Below, piece after piece: positions 1 through 8,485 of a stretch of 64,000 bases of DNA. Each line of letters begins with the position of its first letter. Positions within the stretch are counted from its first letter, which is position 1. This DNA is from Gemmatimonas aurantiaca T-27 (GTDB lineage: Bacteria > Gemmatimonadota > Gemmatimonadetes > Gemmatimonadales > Gemmatimonadaceae), in assembly GCF_000010305.1 (NCBI RefSeq), contig NC_012489.1:496001-560000 (forward strand). The letters are read 5' to 3'. A model generated the notes under the pieces. The model saw nothing but the letters and a program-made list of their open reading frames with translations, ran no database searches and was not told the origin of the DNA. Position numbers and translations under genes: made by a program.

Positions 1-1499
1 AGTGGCTTGTAGCGGTATCCGTAGATGCCAGCGCCCGTGGCCTTGATGACCACTTCCTTGCGCTCACCCTTCTTGATCGGGCCTGACGACTCCGTACCCG
101 ACGTCACCACATTGCCGGCGGCGTCGAGGAATTCCGCCGTCACGCTGTAGTTGCCGGCCGCGTCCGCGACCTGCTCGAGCGAGAGCGTCAGCGACGAATT
201 CTGTGCGCCACGCGTGAAGCCGGCCACATCCACCTTCACCGGCAGCGCTTCCGCGATCGTCTGGTATTTGACCAGCGAATCGGTCCACGCCTTCTTCTCG
301 GCAGGCGTCTTGGCGTTCTTCGTCAAACCCTGTGCGGCATAGGCGAACATCATCCAGCCATCGTAGTTGTTCGGATCGACCGCCACGAGCTGCTTGGCCG
401 GCGCGAACATCTTGTCGAACATGTCCTTGCCGTAGTACGTGGCCGAAAGATTGCGAAGGGCATCGCGGCCGCTCGGATTCTTCTGCACCGAGGCTTCGAA
501 CAGCTTCAGCGCGTCGTCGATCTTGTTGGCACGCGTCGCGATCACACCGCCCATCGTCAGCGTGATGTCGTTGCCCTTGTCCGGGTTGGCGAGCAGGTCG
601 GCATACACCACCGACATGTTTGCCGAATCCTTGGCGAGGGTCAGAGCATCCGACCAGCCCTGCATCAGGTTGGCCGCGTCCGGAGACTCGGGGTAAACCG
701 TGAGCAGTTCCTTGAACGTGCCTGCGGCTTCCTTCGCCGTGGCCACCTGTTCTGCACCGCTCTGGCTCACCGCCAGTTCATACTGCGCCATGCCGGCGTA
801 GTAGAGCGACCCGTTGCGCAGGTCCCGGTACGACGTGTCGGTGCCCGCGCGCTGCACGACATGCTGCCAGTGCGTGATGGCCGTCTTCTTGTCACCCTTC
901 GAGTTGGCCACGTTGGCCAGCACGTAGTGCGGATACGGGCTCTCGTTGCTCACCATCATCGACCGCTTGGCGTAGTACTCGGCCGAATCCAGCTTGCCGC
1001 CGTTCGACGCGTCCAGCGCCGCACGGGTCAGCGCGAGCCAGGCTTCGTTCTGACGCATGCCGGCCACGTCTTCCTTGCACGCCGGCGCCGCGGCTTCGAT
1101 GGCCTTGTACGAGGCATCGAGCTGCGCGATCACGTCGTACTTCTCCTGCGGGTTGCTCACAAATCCGAGCTGGCCGCGCGTGGGCGTATCGCCCATGCCC
1201 GGTTCCGTCGCCCACATCACCAGCGCCTGCGACAGGATGTAGTTGTAACCGGCGGGGTTTTTCGCGAAGCGCTCGGGCTTCGTGTCGAGCTCCTTCATCA
1301 CACCCATCAGGACCTTCTTGCGGTCCTCGGGGCTCTGCGCGCTCTTGGCGCGATTGAAGGCCAGCGACTGGAGCGCGAGCTCTTTGGGATTGTTGGGATC
1401 GATCGAGCAGGCGGTGGAAACCCCGCCCGGCTGCGCCATAGCCAATGCCGGCAACAGCGACACAGCGGCCGCAAAACCGGCCAGGAACGTCGAACGCAT
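1..1499 (-). CDS. Exported TPR-repeat protein, 3' end beyond window
   Basis: Reading the minus strand from the ATG at 1499 gives an open frame of 499 codons that runs off the left edge without a stop, so the C-terminus is missing. The first 22 residues (MRSTFLAGFAAAVSLLPALA then MAQ) are a typical Sec signal peptide with a likely cut after AMA. The mature part has helical repeats with TPR-like spacing, for example around residues 185-215 (SPYPHYVLANVANSKGDKKTA) and 330-400 (ALKLFEASVQKNPSGRDALR). The last 90 or so residues look like a beta-rich domain (NYSVTAEFLDAAGNVV). It probably acts in the periplasm as a protein-binding scaffold; the partner is unknown. It is divergent from nadB, with 117 bp between the two starts. 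Confidence 0.8.
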   Translation of the reverse strand, partial: MRSTFLAGFAAAVSLLPALAMAQPGGVSTACSIDPNNPKELALQSLAFNRAKSAQSPEDRKKVLMGVMKELDTKPERFAKNPAGYNYILSQALVMWATEPGMGDTPTRGQLGFVSNPQEKYDVIAQLDASYKAIEAAAPACKEDVAGMRQNEAWLALTRAALDASNGGKLDSAEYYAKRSMMVSNESPYPHYVLANVANSKGDKKTAITHWQHVVQRAGTDTSYRDLRNGSLYYAGMAQYELAVSQSGAEQVATAKEAAGTFKELLTVYPESPDAANLMQGWSDALTLAKDSANMSVVYADLLANPDKGNDITLTMGGVIATRANKIDDALKLFEASVQKNPSGRDALRNLSATYYGKDMFDKMFAPAKQLVAVDPNNYDGWMMFAYAAQGLTKNAKTPAEKKAWTDSLVKYQTIAEALPVKVDVAGFTRGAQNSSLTLSLEQVADAAGNYSVTAEFLDAAGNVVTSGTESSGPIKKGERKEVVIKATGAGIYGYRYKP

Positions 1500-1616
1500 G
1501 AGACTCCTCGAGAACGAAACGGAAAAGGCGGAACTGGCCGAAATCACATCCCGGTGCAACGGGTGTGCCGTCCAGGGGTTCAGTTGGGGACCCGATGACC
1601 TTTGATTGAAACTACT

Positions 1617-3140
1617 ATGACCGACAGGATCCGCACCCGGTTCCTCGTGATTGGCAGCGGGGTCGCCGGATTACACACCGCCTGGCGAGCTTCGGCCCAC
1701 GGACCCGTGACGGTGCTCACCAAGCGTACCCTTTTTGACTCCGCTACCGCCTACGCGCAGGGGGGGATCGCCGCCGCACTGGGTGCCGGCGACTCGCCCG
1801 ATCTGCACCGGGAGGATACGCTCGCGGCCGGCGCGGCGCTGTGCGATTCCGAAGCGGTGCAGGTGCTGGTGGAAGAAGGGCCCGCCCGGGTCCGCGAACT
1901 CCAGGCCGCCGGGGCCCGTTTCGACCTCGATCCGTCCGGTGATTTCAAGCTGGGGAAGGAGGCGGCGCATTCCCGCCACCGGATCGTGCACGCCAACGGG
2001 GACCAGACCGGCGCCGAGGTGGCCCGGACCCTCGTCGCCAAGGTGCGCGAGTCGCCGAATATCGACGTGCAGGAGACCGCCCGGGTGCTCGACCTGCTGC
2101 TGGTGCAGGACGAGAGCGGGTTGCAATGCGCCGGGGTCCGCGCTTCCATCGCCGGTCGGCCGGTGGAGATCGTGGCCGACGCCACGGTGCTCGCCACCGG
2201 TGGATGCGGTCAAATTTTCCGATATACCACGAACCCTCAGGTGGCCACCGGCGACGGGTTTGCCATTGCCCACCGGGCCGGCGCCCGTCTGGCCGACATG
2301 GAGTTCGTGCAGTTCCACCCCACGGCCCTCGATACCCCGGAAAACCCGCTGGCCCTCATCTCCGAGGCGGTGCGTGGAGAGGGCGCGGTGCTGCTCAACG
2401 CCAAGGGGCAGCGGTTCATGACCAAGCGTCATCGACTGGCGGAGCTCGCCCCGCGGGATGTCGTGGCCCGGGAAATTTTCCGTGAGCAGCAGGCCCACGG
2501 GCGGGTGTTTCTCGACGCCACCAAGATGGGCGCCTCGTTTCTGACCCGGTTTCCCGGGATCTCGCAGCTATGTCGCGCCCGTGGTATCGACCCCACCCAC
2601 GAACCCATCCCCGTCACGCCGGCTGCGCACTACATGATGGGCGGCGTGGTGACCGATCTTGCCGGTCGGTCGAGCATTTCCCGACTGTACGCGGTGGGCG
2701 AAGTGGCCCGCACCGGCGTGCACGGTGCCAATCGCCTCGCCTCCAATTCGTTGCTCGAAGGATTGGTGTTTGCCGAACGAGTGGCGCGCGATCTGCAGCA
2801 GACCCCGGAAGATCTGCCGGCGCCCGACGTGTCCGCCTGGTCGGTGCCGGCCCTCGACGATCGGGGAGCCGCCCAAGTAGTGGCCGATGAAATCCGGCAA
2901 GTCATGTGGGACTATGCGAGCATCGCCCGCACGGCGCCTGGTCTGCGGCGCTGCGTGGCCCTGCTCCAGCACCTCGGCGAGCGCATCGCGCCCGGTGCCA
3001 CGGAGGAGCGCAACCTGCTCACCACCGCGCAACTCGTGGCAGAAGCCGCGCTGATGCGCAAGGAGTCGCGAGGAGGGCACTTCCGGAGCGATTTTCCCAA
3101 GACCCGCCGGAAATGGCAGGGTCGCCACATCACCTGGTAG
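1617..3140 (+). CDS. nadB: L-aspartate oxidase
   Basis: First enzyme of de novo NAD synthesis: FAD-dependent oxidation of L-aspartate to iminoaspartate, in the cytosol. The N-terminal Rossmann dinucleotide motif VIGSGVAGLHTAW lies at about residues 11-23. Further family motifs are AYAQGGIAAALG, EAAHSRHRIVHANGDQTG, FVQFHPTAL, the active-site region HYMMGGVVTDLAGRSS, the second FAD motif GANRLASNSLLEGLVF, and SRGGHFRSDFP near the C-terminus. Length (507 aa) is normal for NadB. A TTG 15 bases upstream (1602) is an alternative start; ATG 1617 is preferred because the Rossmann strand then starts within ten residues, as in homologues. It is followed by nadA and nadC in the same direction, so the three probably form one operon. 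Confidence 0.95.
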   Translation: MTDRIRTRFLVIGSGVAGLHTAWRASAHGPVTVLTKRTLFDSATAYAQGGIAAALGAGDSPDLHREDTLAAGAALCDSEAVQVLVEEGPARVRELQAAGARFDLDPSGDFKLGKEAAHSRHRIVHANGDQTGAEVARTLVAKVRESPNIDVQETARVLDLLLVQDESGLQCAGVRASIAGRPVEIVADATVLATGGCGQIFRYTTNPQVATGDGFAIAHRAGARLADMEFVQFHPTALDTPENPLALISEAVRGEGAVLLNAKGQRFMTKRHRLAELAPRDVVAREIFREQQAHGRVFLDATKMGASFLTRFPGISQLCRARGIDPTHEPIPVTPAAHYMMGGVVTDLAGRSSISRLYAVGEVARTGVHGANRLASNSLLEGLVFAERVARDLQQTPEDLPAPDVSAWSVPALDDRGAAQVVADEIRQVMWDYASIARTAPGLRRCVALLQHLGERIAPGATEERNLLTTAQLVAEAALMRKESRGGHFRSDFPKTRRKWQGRHITW

Positions 3141-3203
3141 CCATCACCTGGTCGCCGGCATGGCTGTTCACATGCTCGTGGCGCACCGCCTCCTTTGCAG
3201 TCC

Positions 3204-4214
3204 ATGACGATTCTCGAAGCGCACTACGATCCCGCACTGGCCGCGGAAATCCGCGAACTCGCCAAGTCGCGCAATGCGGTGATCCTCGCCCACAACTACG
3301 AGCGTCCGGAGATTCAGGATGTCGCCGACTATGTCGGAGACTCGCTGGGCCTCTCGCGCGAAGCGGCCAAAACCGACGCCGACGTCATCGTCTTCTGCGG
3401 CGTGCACTTCATGGCGGAAACGGCCGCCATCCTGTCACCCACGAAGACGGTGTTGCTCCCCGACCTGGCGGCCGGCTGTTCATTGGCCAGCACCATCGAT
3501 GCCGCGCAGCTCAAGGCGTGGAAGGCCGAACATCCCGGTGCCGTGGTGGTGGCCTATGTGAACACCACCGCCGAGGTGAAGGCCGAAAGCGATTACTGCT
3601 GCACGTCGGGCAACGCGGTGGAGGTCATCAACGCCATCCCGCGGGACAAGGAGATTCTGTTCCTGCCCGACATGTTCCTGGGCGCGCACGTGCGTCGGGA
3701 AACGAAGCGCGACAACATCCACGTGTGGATGGGCGAGTGTCATGTGCATGCGGGCATCGACCCGGAACACATCACCCGCACCCGCGCGCAGCATCCGGGC
3801 GCCGAGTTTCTCATTCACCCCGAATGCGGCTGCGCCACGTCGGTGGTGGAAGCGATGAGCGCTGGGGCGGTGGATCGCAACAACGCGCACATCCTGTCCA
3901 CCGAAGGGATGATCAAGCGTCCGCAGCAGACGGAACAGGACACTTTCATCGTGGCGACGGAAATCGGCATTCTGCACCGGCTGCGTCGGGAGAATCCGTC
4001 CAAGCGCTTCATTGCGGCCAACGATCGCGCGCAGTGTACGTACATGAAGGTCACGACGCTGGCCAAGGTGCGCGACGCTCTGGAGCACCTGCAGCATCGC
4101 ATCACCGTGCCCGAGGATGTGGCCGCTCGGGCCCGGATTTCGATCGAGCGTATGGTCTCGATCGGCGGTAATAGTGGAGTGAGCCCCTTCGGCCCCGAGG
4201 ATCCTGGCGAATGA
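3204..4214 (+). CDS. nadA: Quinolinate synthase A
   Basis: Condenses iminoaspartate from NadB with dihydroxyacetone phosphate to quinolinate, using a [4Fe-4S] cluster. The three expected cluster cysteines are visible: FCGVHFMAE (about residue 65), GECHVHAG (about 179) and AQCTYMKVTTL (about 278). Other family motifs are AHNYERPEIQD, AYVNTTAEVKA and FIVATEIGILHRL. The protein is 336 aa, a normal size for the family. ATG 3204 is taken as the start; TTG 3195, nine bases earlier, is possible. The stop overlaps the nadC start by 4 bases (ATGA), the usual sign of translational coupling. Confidence 0.95.
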   Translation: MTILEAHYDPALAAEIRELAKSRNAVILAHNYERPEIQDVADYVGDSLGLSREAAKTDADVIVFCGVHFMAETAAILSPTKTVLLPDLAAGCSLASTIDAAQLKAWKAEHPGAVVVAYVNTTAEVKAESDYCCTSGNAVEVINAIPRDKEILFLPDMFLGAHVRRETKRDNIHVWMGECHVHAGIDPEHITRTRAQHPGAEFLIHPECGCATSVVEAMSAGAVDRNNAHILSTEGMIKRPQQTEQDTFIVATEIGILHRLRRENPSKRFIAANDRAQCTYMKVTTLAKVRDALEHLQHRITVPEDVAARARISIERMVSIGGNSGVSPFGPEDPGE

Positions 4215-5170
4215 CGTCCTACCACCCGCCCCTGCGGCCGACACCGCCGCACGGTTTTCCCGCGCCTCAACTGCGGGACATCACACCGCTCGATGTGAAA
4301 GCGGTGATGGCGCATGCTCCTGGCTTTCCGCTCACGGCGGCGCAGGTGACAGCCCAGGTGCGGGTGGCGCTGCAGGAAGACGAAGCGTTCAACGATGTGT
4401 CGACGCTGGCCACCGTGGTGAGTGATCGGCATGTGCGCAGCGCGGTCGTTGCCCGTCGAGAGGGTGTGGTGGCAGGAGTGGCGATGGCAGTGGAAGCCTT
4501 TCGTCAGCTCGACCCATCGGTGGCGATCCGGGTGGAAGCGGAAGATGGCGCGCGTGTGACCGCCGGCGCCCGCGTGCTGGCATTGACCGGTCACGCCCGC
4601 GGCATGTTGTCGGCCGAACGGACCGCGCTCAACTACCTGCAACACCTGTCGGGTATTGCCACCAGCACGAGTCGTTTTGTGCAGGCCATCGACGGCACGC
4701 GTGCCAAGATTCTCGACACCCGCAAAACACTGCCGGGATGGCGTGCGCTCGAGAAGTACGCCGTGCGCGCCGGTGGGGGGACCAACCATCGCATGGATCT
4801 GCGCAGTGGGGTGTTGATCAAGGACAACCACCTGGCCGCGATCGGTGGTGATATCAACATGGCGGTGTCGCGTGCCCGCCAACTCGCGATGCCGGGCACG
4901 CCCATTCAGGTGGAGTGCGACACACTCGAGCAGGTCGATGCGTCGCTGGCAGCAGGGGCGGACTGGATTCTGCTCGACAACATGTCGCTCGACATGCTGC
5001 GCGCCGCGGTACAGCGCTGTGCGACGCGCGCCATCACGGAAGCTTCGGGTGGGGTGTCGCTCGAAACGGTGAGGGCGATTGCGGAGACCGGCGTCGATCG
5101 CATCTCGGTGGGGGCCATCACGCATTCGGCACCGGCCCTCGATCTGGCCCTCGATTTTGACGGGCTCTGA
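4211..5170 (+). CDS. nadC: Nicotinate-nucleotide pyrophosphorylase (quinolinate PRTase)
   Basis: Converts quinolinate and PRPP to nicotinate mononucleotide, CO2 and pyrophosphate, the third step of de novo NAD synthesis. Family motifs: LNYLQHLSGIATSTSRFV, KILDTRKTLPGWRALEKYAV, GGGTNHRMDLRSGVLIKDNH, the barrel strand PIQVECDTLEQVD, LLDNMS, and the C-terminal strand VDRISVGAITHSAPALDLAL. The 319-aa product carries about 35 residues ahead of the usual N-terminus; internal starts (for example ATG 4304) cannot be excluded. The start overlaps the nadA stop by 4 bases. The next gene starts 5 bases after this stop. Confidence 0.95.
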   Translation: MTSYHPPLRPTPPHGFPAPQLRDITPLDVKAVMAHAPGFPLTAAQVTAQVRVALQEDEAFNDVSTLATVVSDRHVRSAVVARREGVVAGVAMAVEAFRQLDPSVAIRVEAEDGARVTAGARVLALTGHARGMLSAERTALNYLQHLSGIATSTSRFVQAIDGTRAKILDTRKTLPGWRALEKYAVRAGGGTNHRMDLRSGVLIKDNHLAAIGGDINMAVSRARQLAMPGTPIQVECDTLEQVDASLAAGADWILLDNMSLDMLRAAVQRCATRAITEASGGVSLETVRAIAETGVDRISVGAITHSAPALDLALDFDGL

Positions 5171-5175
5171 GCCCC

Positions 5176-6117
5176 ATGCCTGTACGTCTTCCTCCGCTCA
5201 CGGAGCGCCCGGCCCGTATTCTCCTCGAAGGGCTGGTTGACTACGCTGGGTTGTACCCGCCGGCGGCGCTCACCATGCCGGCTGCCGTGCGCAACTACGC
5301 ACACTATCGTGCCGGCGGCAGTGGATGGGTGCTTGGACGGTTTGTCTGTCCGGCAACCGCGCTGGAAACATTCTCCGAGTTGGCCGATCCGCTTCTGCCG
5401 CGCGATGCCGGTGCCATTCCCTGGCGATTGTCGGTGACCGGATCCGGTGATGTCGCTGCCGACATGACCGCCATCGCCGCGTTCAATGAACGACATCGGG
5501 TGTGTTTCGACGAGTGTGGCGCCATCGTCGACTGCTACGAGCTTAAGGCCGAAACACCCGACGACGTCGCGCGCATTCATGCCTCGGTGCCGCGTGAGCT
5601 GCTGACCTACATCGAAGTCCCGCTCGATGATCGGGTCCATGATCTGGTCGCGGCCGTCGCCCTCACCGGACGCCGCGCCAAGATGCGCGCCGGTGGTACC
5701 ACGTCGGCGGCGTTTCCGGCGGCTTCCCGCGTCGTGACGTTTCTGCGCGCCTGCCTCGAACATCAGGTGACCGCCAAAGCCACGGCCGGACTTCATCATC
5801 CGCTGCGCGGCAGCTACCGGCTCACCTACGAACCCGATGCGCCCACCGGTCGCATGTTCGGATTTTTCAACGTGCTGCTCGCTGCGGGTGTGCTCGCTGC
5901 TGGTGGCACCGACGCGCAAGCCATTGGTGTACTCGAAGAGTCGAACGCCGAGCAGATCGTGATGGGTGATGCCGATGTGCAGTGGCAGGGCGAACATGGC
6001 GACCTGCGCCTCGATCGTCAGACACTGCAGCGCGTGCGTGAGCAGATGCTGGTGGGCGTCGGCTCCTGTTCATTCACCGAGCCGGTTGACGAGTCCCGCG
6101 CGCTCGGCTGGCTGTAG
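5176..6117 (+). CDS. Conserved hypothetical protein in the nad cluster
   Basis: I do not recognise this 313-aa protein. It begins 5 bases after nadC and reads as part of the same transcript. There is no signal peptide or membrane segment. The alternation of predicted strands and helices (for example LLEGLVDYAGLYPPAALTM near residue 19, ELLTYIEVPLD, KMRAGGTTSAAFPAA, KATAGLHHPLRGSY) suggests a compact cytosolic alpha/beta enzyme, and the motif KATAGLHHPLRG with paired histidines followed by an arginine looks like a conserved functional site. Placement between nadC and fumarylacetoacetase gives two possible contexts, NAD metabolism or aromatic amino acid catabolism; I cannot choose between them. 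The codon pattern is like its neighbours, so it is very likely a real gene. Confidence 0.8.
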   Translation: MPVRLPPLTERPARILLEGLVDYAGLYPPAALTMPAAVRNYAHYRAGGSGWVLGRFVCPATALETFSELADPLLPRDAGAIPWRLSVTGSGDVAADMTAIAAFNERHRVCFDECGAIVDCYELKAETPDDVARIHASVPRELLTYIEVPLDDRVHDLVAAVALTGRRAKMRAGGTTSAAFPAASRVVTFLRACLEHQVTAKATAGLHHPLRGSYRLTYEPDAPTGRMFGFFNVLLAAGVLAAGGTDAQAIGVLEESNAEQIVMGDADVQWQGEHGDLRLDRQTLQRVREQMLVGVGSCSFTEPVDESRALGWL

Positions 6118-6205
6118 TCGCCCTCACACAGCGCGCACCCGCACACCGCTCATCGCACACAGCCTGCTGCGCTGTGTCCGTCCAAGTATCCCATTCCCGC
6201 TCCTG

Positions 6206-7507
6206 ATGCCGTCTGTTCGCCAGTCCTGGGTCGCTTCCGCCAATGGCCACGCGGATTTTCCGCTGCAGAACCTGCCATTCGGTGTCTTCCGTCGCGCCGG
6301 CACGTCCGAGACGCCGCGTGTCGGCGTGGCGATCGGGGACGACATCCTCGACATCCCCGCCTGTGTTGCGGCGGAGCTGTTCAAGGCCTTTGGTGATGAC
6401 GTGCAACACGCGGCGCGTGCCTGCGTCTCCCCTTCGCTGAATGCGCTGATGGGGCTGGGTGCGGCTTCGCGTCGTGCGCTGCGTGACGCGTTGACGGCGT
6501 TGCTGGCCAGTGATGTGGACGAGAACGCGCGCCAGATCGAGCAATACGCGCTGGTCGCACAGTCCTCCGCAGAACTCTTTCTGCCTGTCGAAGTGGGTGA
6601 CTACACCGACTTCTATGCCTCGGTGCATCACGCCACCAACGTGGGTTCGATGTTCCGACCGGACAATCCACTGCTGCCGAACTACAAGTGGGTGCCGATT
6701 GGCTACCATGGTCGTGCGTCGAGCCTGGTGGTGTCGGGCACGCCCATCGCGCGCCCCTCGGGCCAGCGCAAAGGCCCCAACGATGCCGAGCCCACGGTGG
6801 GGCCGTCGCGCCTGTTCGACTATGAGCTCGAGCTTGGCGCCTTCGTGGGCACGGGGAATGCGCTGGGGACCACCATCGGCATCGCCGACGCGGAGTCGCA
6901 TCTGTGGGGCTATTGCCTGCTGAACGATTGGTCGGCGCGCGATCTCCAGGCGTGGGAGTATCAGCCGCTTGGCCCGTTCCTCGCGAAGAACTTCGCCAGC
7001 ACGATCGGCGCCTGGGTGGTCACGCCTGAGGCGCTCGAACCGTTTCGTGCACCGTTGGCTCCCCGTGCCGAGGGCGATCCTGCACCGCTGCCGTATCTCA
7101 CAGACGAGGGGGATAGGGCGCGCGGCGGACTCGCCCTCACGGTCGAAGCATGGCTGCGGACCACGCGCATGCGTGAGGCCCGTGAGCCCGCTGTGCGGGT
7201 GTCCACGGGCAGCAGTCTCGATCTGTACTGGAGTTTTGCGCAGATGCTCGCCCACCACGCCAGCAATGGGTGCAACATGCGCCCCGGCGATCTGCTGGGC
7301 AGCGGCACCATCTCCGGTCCGGAGAAGGGGAGTCGTGGCTGCATGTTGGAGCTCACGTGGCGCGGTGCCGAGCCCCTCGAACTGCCCAACGGCGAGCGAC
7401 GCGGCTTCCTGGAGGCCGGCGACGAGCTCACGATCACGGCCTTCGCCGAACGCGATGGTGCCGTGCGCATCGGTTTCGGTCGGTGCACCGGACAGGTGAT
7501 CGGGTGA
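6206..7507 (+). CDS. fahA: Fumarylacetoacetase
   Basis: Last enzyme of tyrosine/homogentisate degradation: hydrolyses 4-fumarylacetoacetate to fumarate and acetoacetate. The FAH fold and its metal and catalytic residues are visible: DYTDFYASVHHATNVGSMF (metal Asp and catalytic His), PIGYHGRASS, RPSGQ, FDYELELGAFVG (metal Glu), NDWSARDLQAWEYQPLGPF (metal Asp) and KNFASTIGAWVVTPEAL. The 433-aa length from ATG 6206 matches the family (about 420 aa). The frame stays open upstream to 5966, but that part overlaps the previous gene and lacks FAH sequence. No other homogentisate pathway gene is in the window. Confidence 0.93.
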   Translation: MPSVRQSWVASANGHADFPLQNLPFGVFRRAGTSETPRVGVAIGDDILDIPACVAAELFKAFGDDVQHAARACVSPSLNALMGLGAASRRALRDALTALLASDVDENARQIEQYALVAQSSAELFLPVEVGDYTDFYASVHHATNVGSMFRPDNPLLPNYKWVPIGYHGRASSLVVSGTPIARPSGQRKGPNDAEPTVGPSRLFDYELELGAFVGTGNALGTTIGIADAESHLWGYCLLNDWSARDLQAWEYQPLGPFLAKNFASTIGAWVVTPEALEPFRAPLAPRAEGDPAPLPYLTDEGDRARGGLALTVEAWLRTTRMREAREPAVRVSTGSSLDLYWSFAQMLAHHASNGCNMRPGDLLGSGTISGPEKGSRGCMLELTWRGAEPLELPNGERRGFLEAGDELTITAFAERDGAVRIGFGRCTGQVIG

Positions 7508-7554
7508 TGACGCGCGCGCTTCCGTCGATTCTCTCCGCACCGTAGCTTGCGCGC

Positions 7555-8250
7555 ATGCGTCCCGACCTGATCCGTGTCATTCTCGTCGCCGATCACCAGA
7601 TCGTGCGCGCCGGCCTCAAGGCCGTGCTTTCCACTGCGAAGGACATCACCGTGGTGGGTGAGGGCGGCAATGGCAAGGACGCGCTCGCGTTGGCCGAGCG
7701 TCTCGATCCACATGTGATCGTGATGGATCTATCCATGCCGGACATGGACGGACTCACCGCCACGCGCGAATTGCAGAAGGTGAACGCGGGGCGCGTGCAT
7801 CCGGCGGACGAACCGGCAACCCGTCGTGTGCTGGTGCTCACCATGCACACGGAAGACGAACATCTCGTGGCGCTGCTCGAAGCCGGGGCAGGCGGCTATC
7901 TGCTCAAATCGGTGGCAGACCGCGAACTGGTGGACGCCATTCGCACCGTAGCCGCCGGCGACGTGTACGTGCAACCGTCGGCGGCGCGTGCCTTGGCCCG
8001 TGGGCTCGCCAAACGCGAAGGCCATGCCGACGAGCGCGCACGTTTCGAAAAGCTCACCGATCGTGAGCAGGTCGTGCTCAAGATGGTGGCTGAAGGGTAC
8101 ACCGCCCCCGAGATCGGTGAGCATCTCACCATTTCACCCAAGACGGTCGACACGTACAAACAACGCATCGGTGAGAAGCTGGGTCTCACGCATCGCACCG
8201 ACTATGTGAAGTTTGCGCTCAAGCTCGGGCTGCTGAAAAACGACGGCTGA
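7555..8250 (+). CDS. NarL/LuxR-family response regulator
   Basis: Two-component response regulator with an N-terminal receiver (residues about 6-135) and a C-terminal LuxR-type helix-turn-helix (about 160-225, LTDREQVVLKMVAEGYTAPE and TISPKTVDTYKQRI). The phospho-acceptor is probably Asp58 in VMDLSMPDMDG; the switch Thr is in LVLTMHTED and the Lys in GGYLLKS. One oddity: the acidic pair that binds magnesium is reduced to ADH (VILVADHQ) where most relatives have DDH, so one acidic side chain is missing. No histidine kinase gene is adjacent, so it is an orphan regulator in this window. Confidence 0.9.
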   Translation: MRPDLIRVILVADHQIVRAGLKAVLSTAKDITVVGEGGNGKDALALAERLDPHVIVMDLSMPDMDGLTATRELQKVNAGRVHPADEPATRRVLVLTMHTEDEHLVALLEAGAGGYLLKSVADRELVDAIRTVAAGDVYVQPSAARALARGLAKREGHADERARFEKLTDREQVVLKMVAEGYTAPEIGEHLTISPKTVDTYKQRIGEKLGLTHRTDYVKFALKLGLLKNDG

Positions 8251-8336
8251 CCTTCTGCTCCATCCGATGTCTGCACGCTGTCATATCGAACGTGTCGCGC
8301 TGTACACACAGGGCGCGGTGCCATCCGAAACATCAC

Positions 8337-8365
8337 AGCCGCCTGGTCCAATGATCCAGGCGGCT
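8337..8365 (+). other. GC-rich hairpin at the small zinc-ribbon gene start
   Basis: A perfect 10-bp stem (AGCCGCCTGG pairing with CCAGGCGGCT) with a 9-base loop. The loop contains the ATG proposed as the start of the next gene. It may be the terminator of the response-regulator gene (no T-tract follows) or an element that hides the start codon. Confidence 0.5.
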
Positions 8366-8467
8366 GAAACGTGTGAGTACTGCGCATCGGAGCGCCTCGA
8401 ATGGCGCAAATGCAAGCAGATCTGTCGTGACTGTGGGCAGATCAACCGGAGTTGTGCAGACCTGTAG
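8351..8467 (+). CDS. Very small zinc-ribbon protein
   Basis: Codes for about 38 residues with the pattern CEYC (residues 8-11), then CKQICRDCGQ, ending SCADL. Two CxxC pairs, plus extra cysteines, fit a minimal treble-clef or zinc-ribbon knuckle. From memory, tiny proteins of this type with a KCK-x-C-xx-C core and an SC-x-DL ending recur in diverse bacteria; the function is not known to me. The start is uncertain: ATG 8351 lies inside a hairpin loop, and an in-frame ATG at 8267 would add 28 unremarkable residues. It ends 18 bases before the convergent stop of the acyl-CoA dehydrogenase gene. Confidence 0.6.
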   Translation: MIQAAETCEYCASERLEWRKCKQICRDCGQINRSCADL

Positions 8468-8485
8468 TGAACCGCCGGTGTTTGG

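Noticed and set aside
2906-4171. 421-codon plus-strand frame across nadB and nadA
   Set aside because: Out-of-frame shadow of two certain genes; Arg/His/Gly-rich with no motif.
4906-5997. Minus-strand frame of 363 codons across nadC and the 313-aa gene
   Set aside because: Antisense to two well-supported genes with no start site or domain.
6074-7540. A 488-codon minus-strand frame opposite fumarylacetoacetase
   Set aside because: Mirror frame of a GC-rich gene; composition rich in Arg, Gly and His, no motif.
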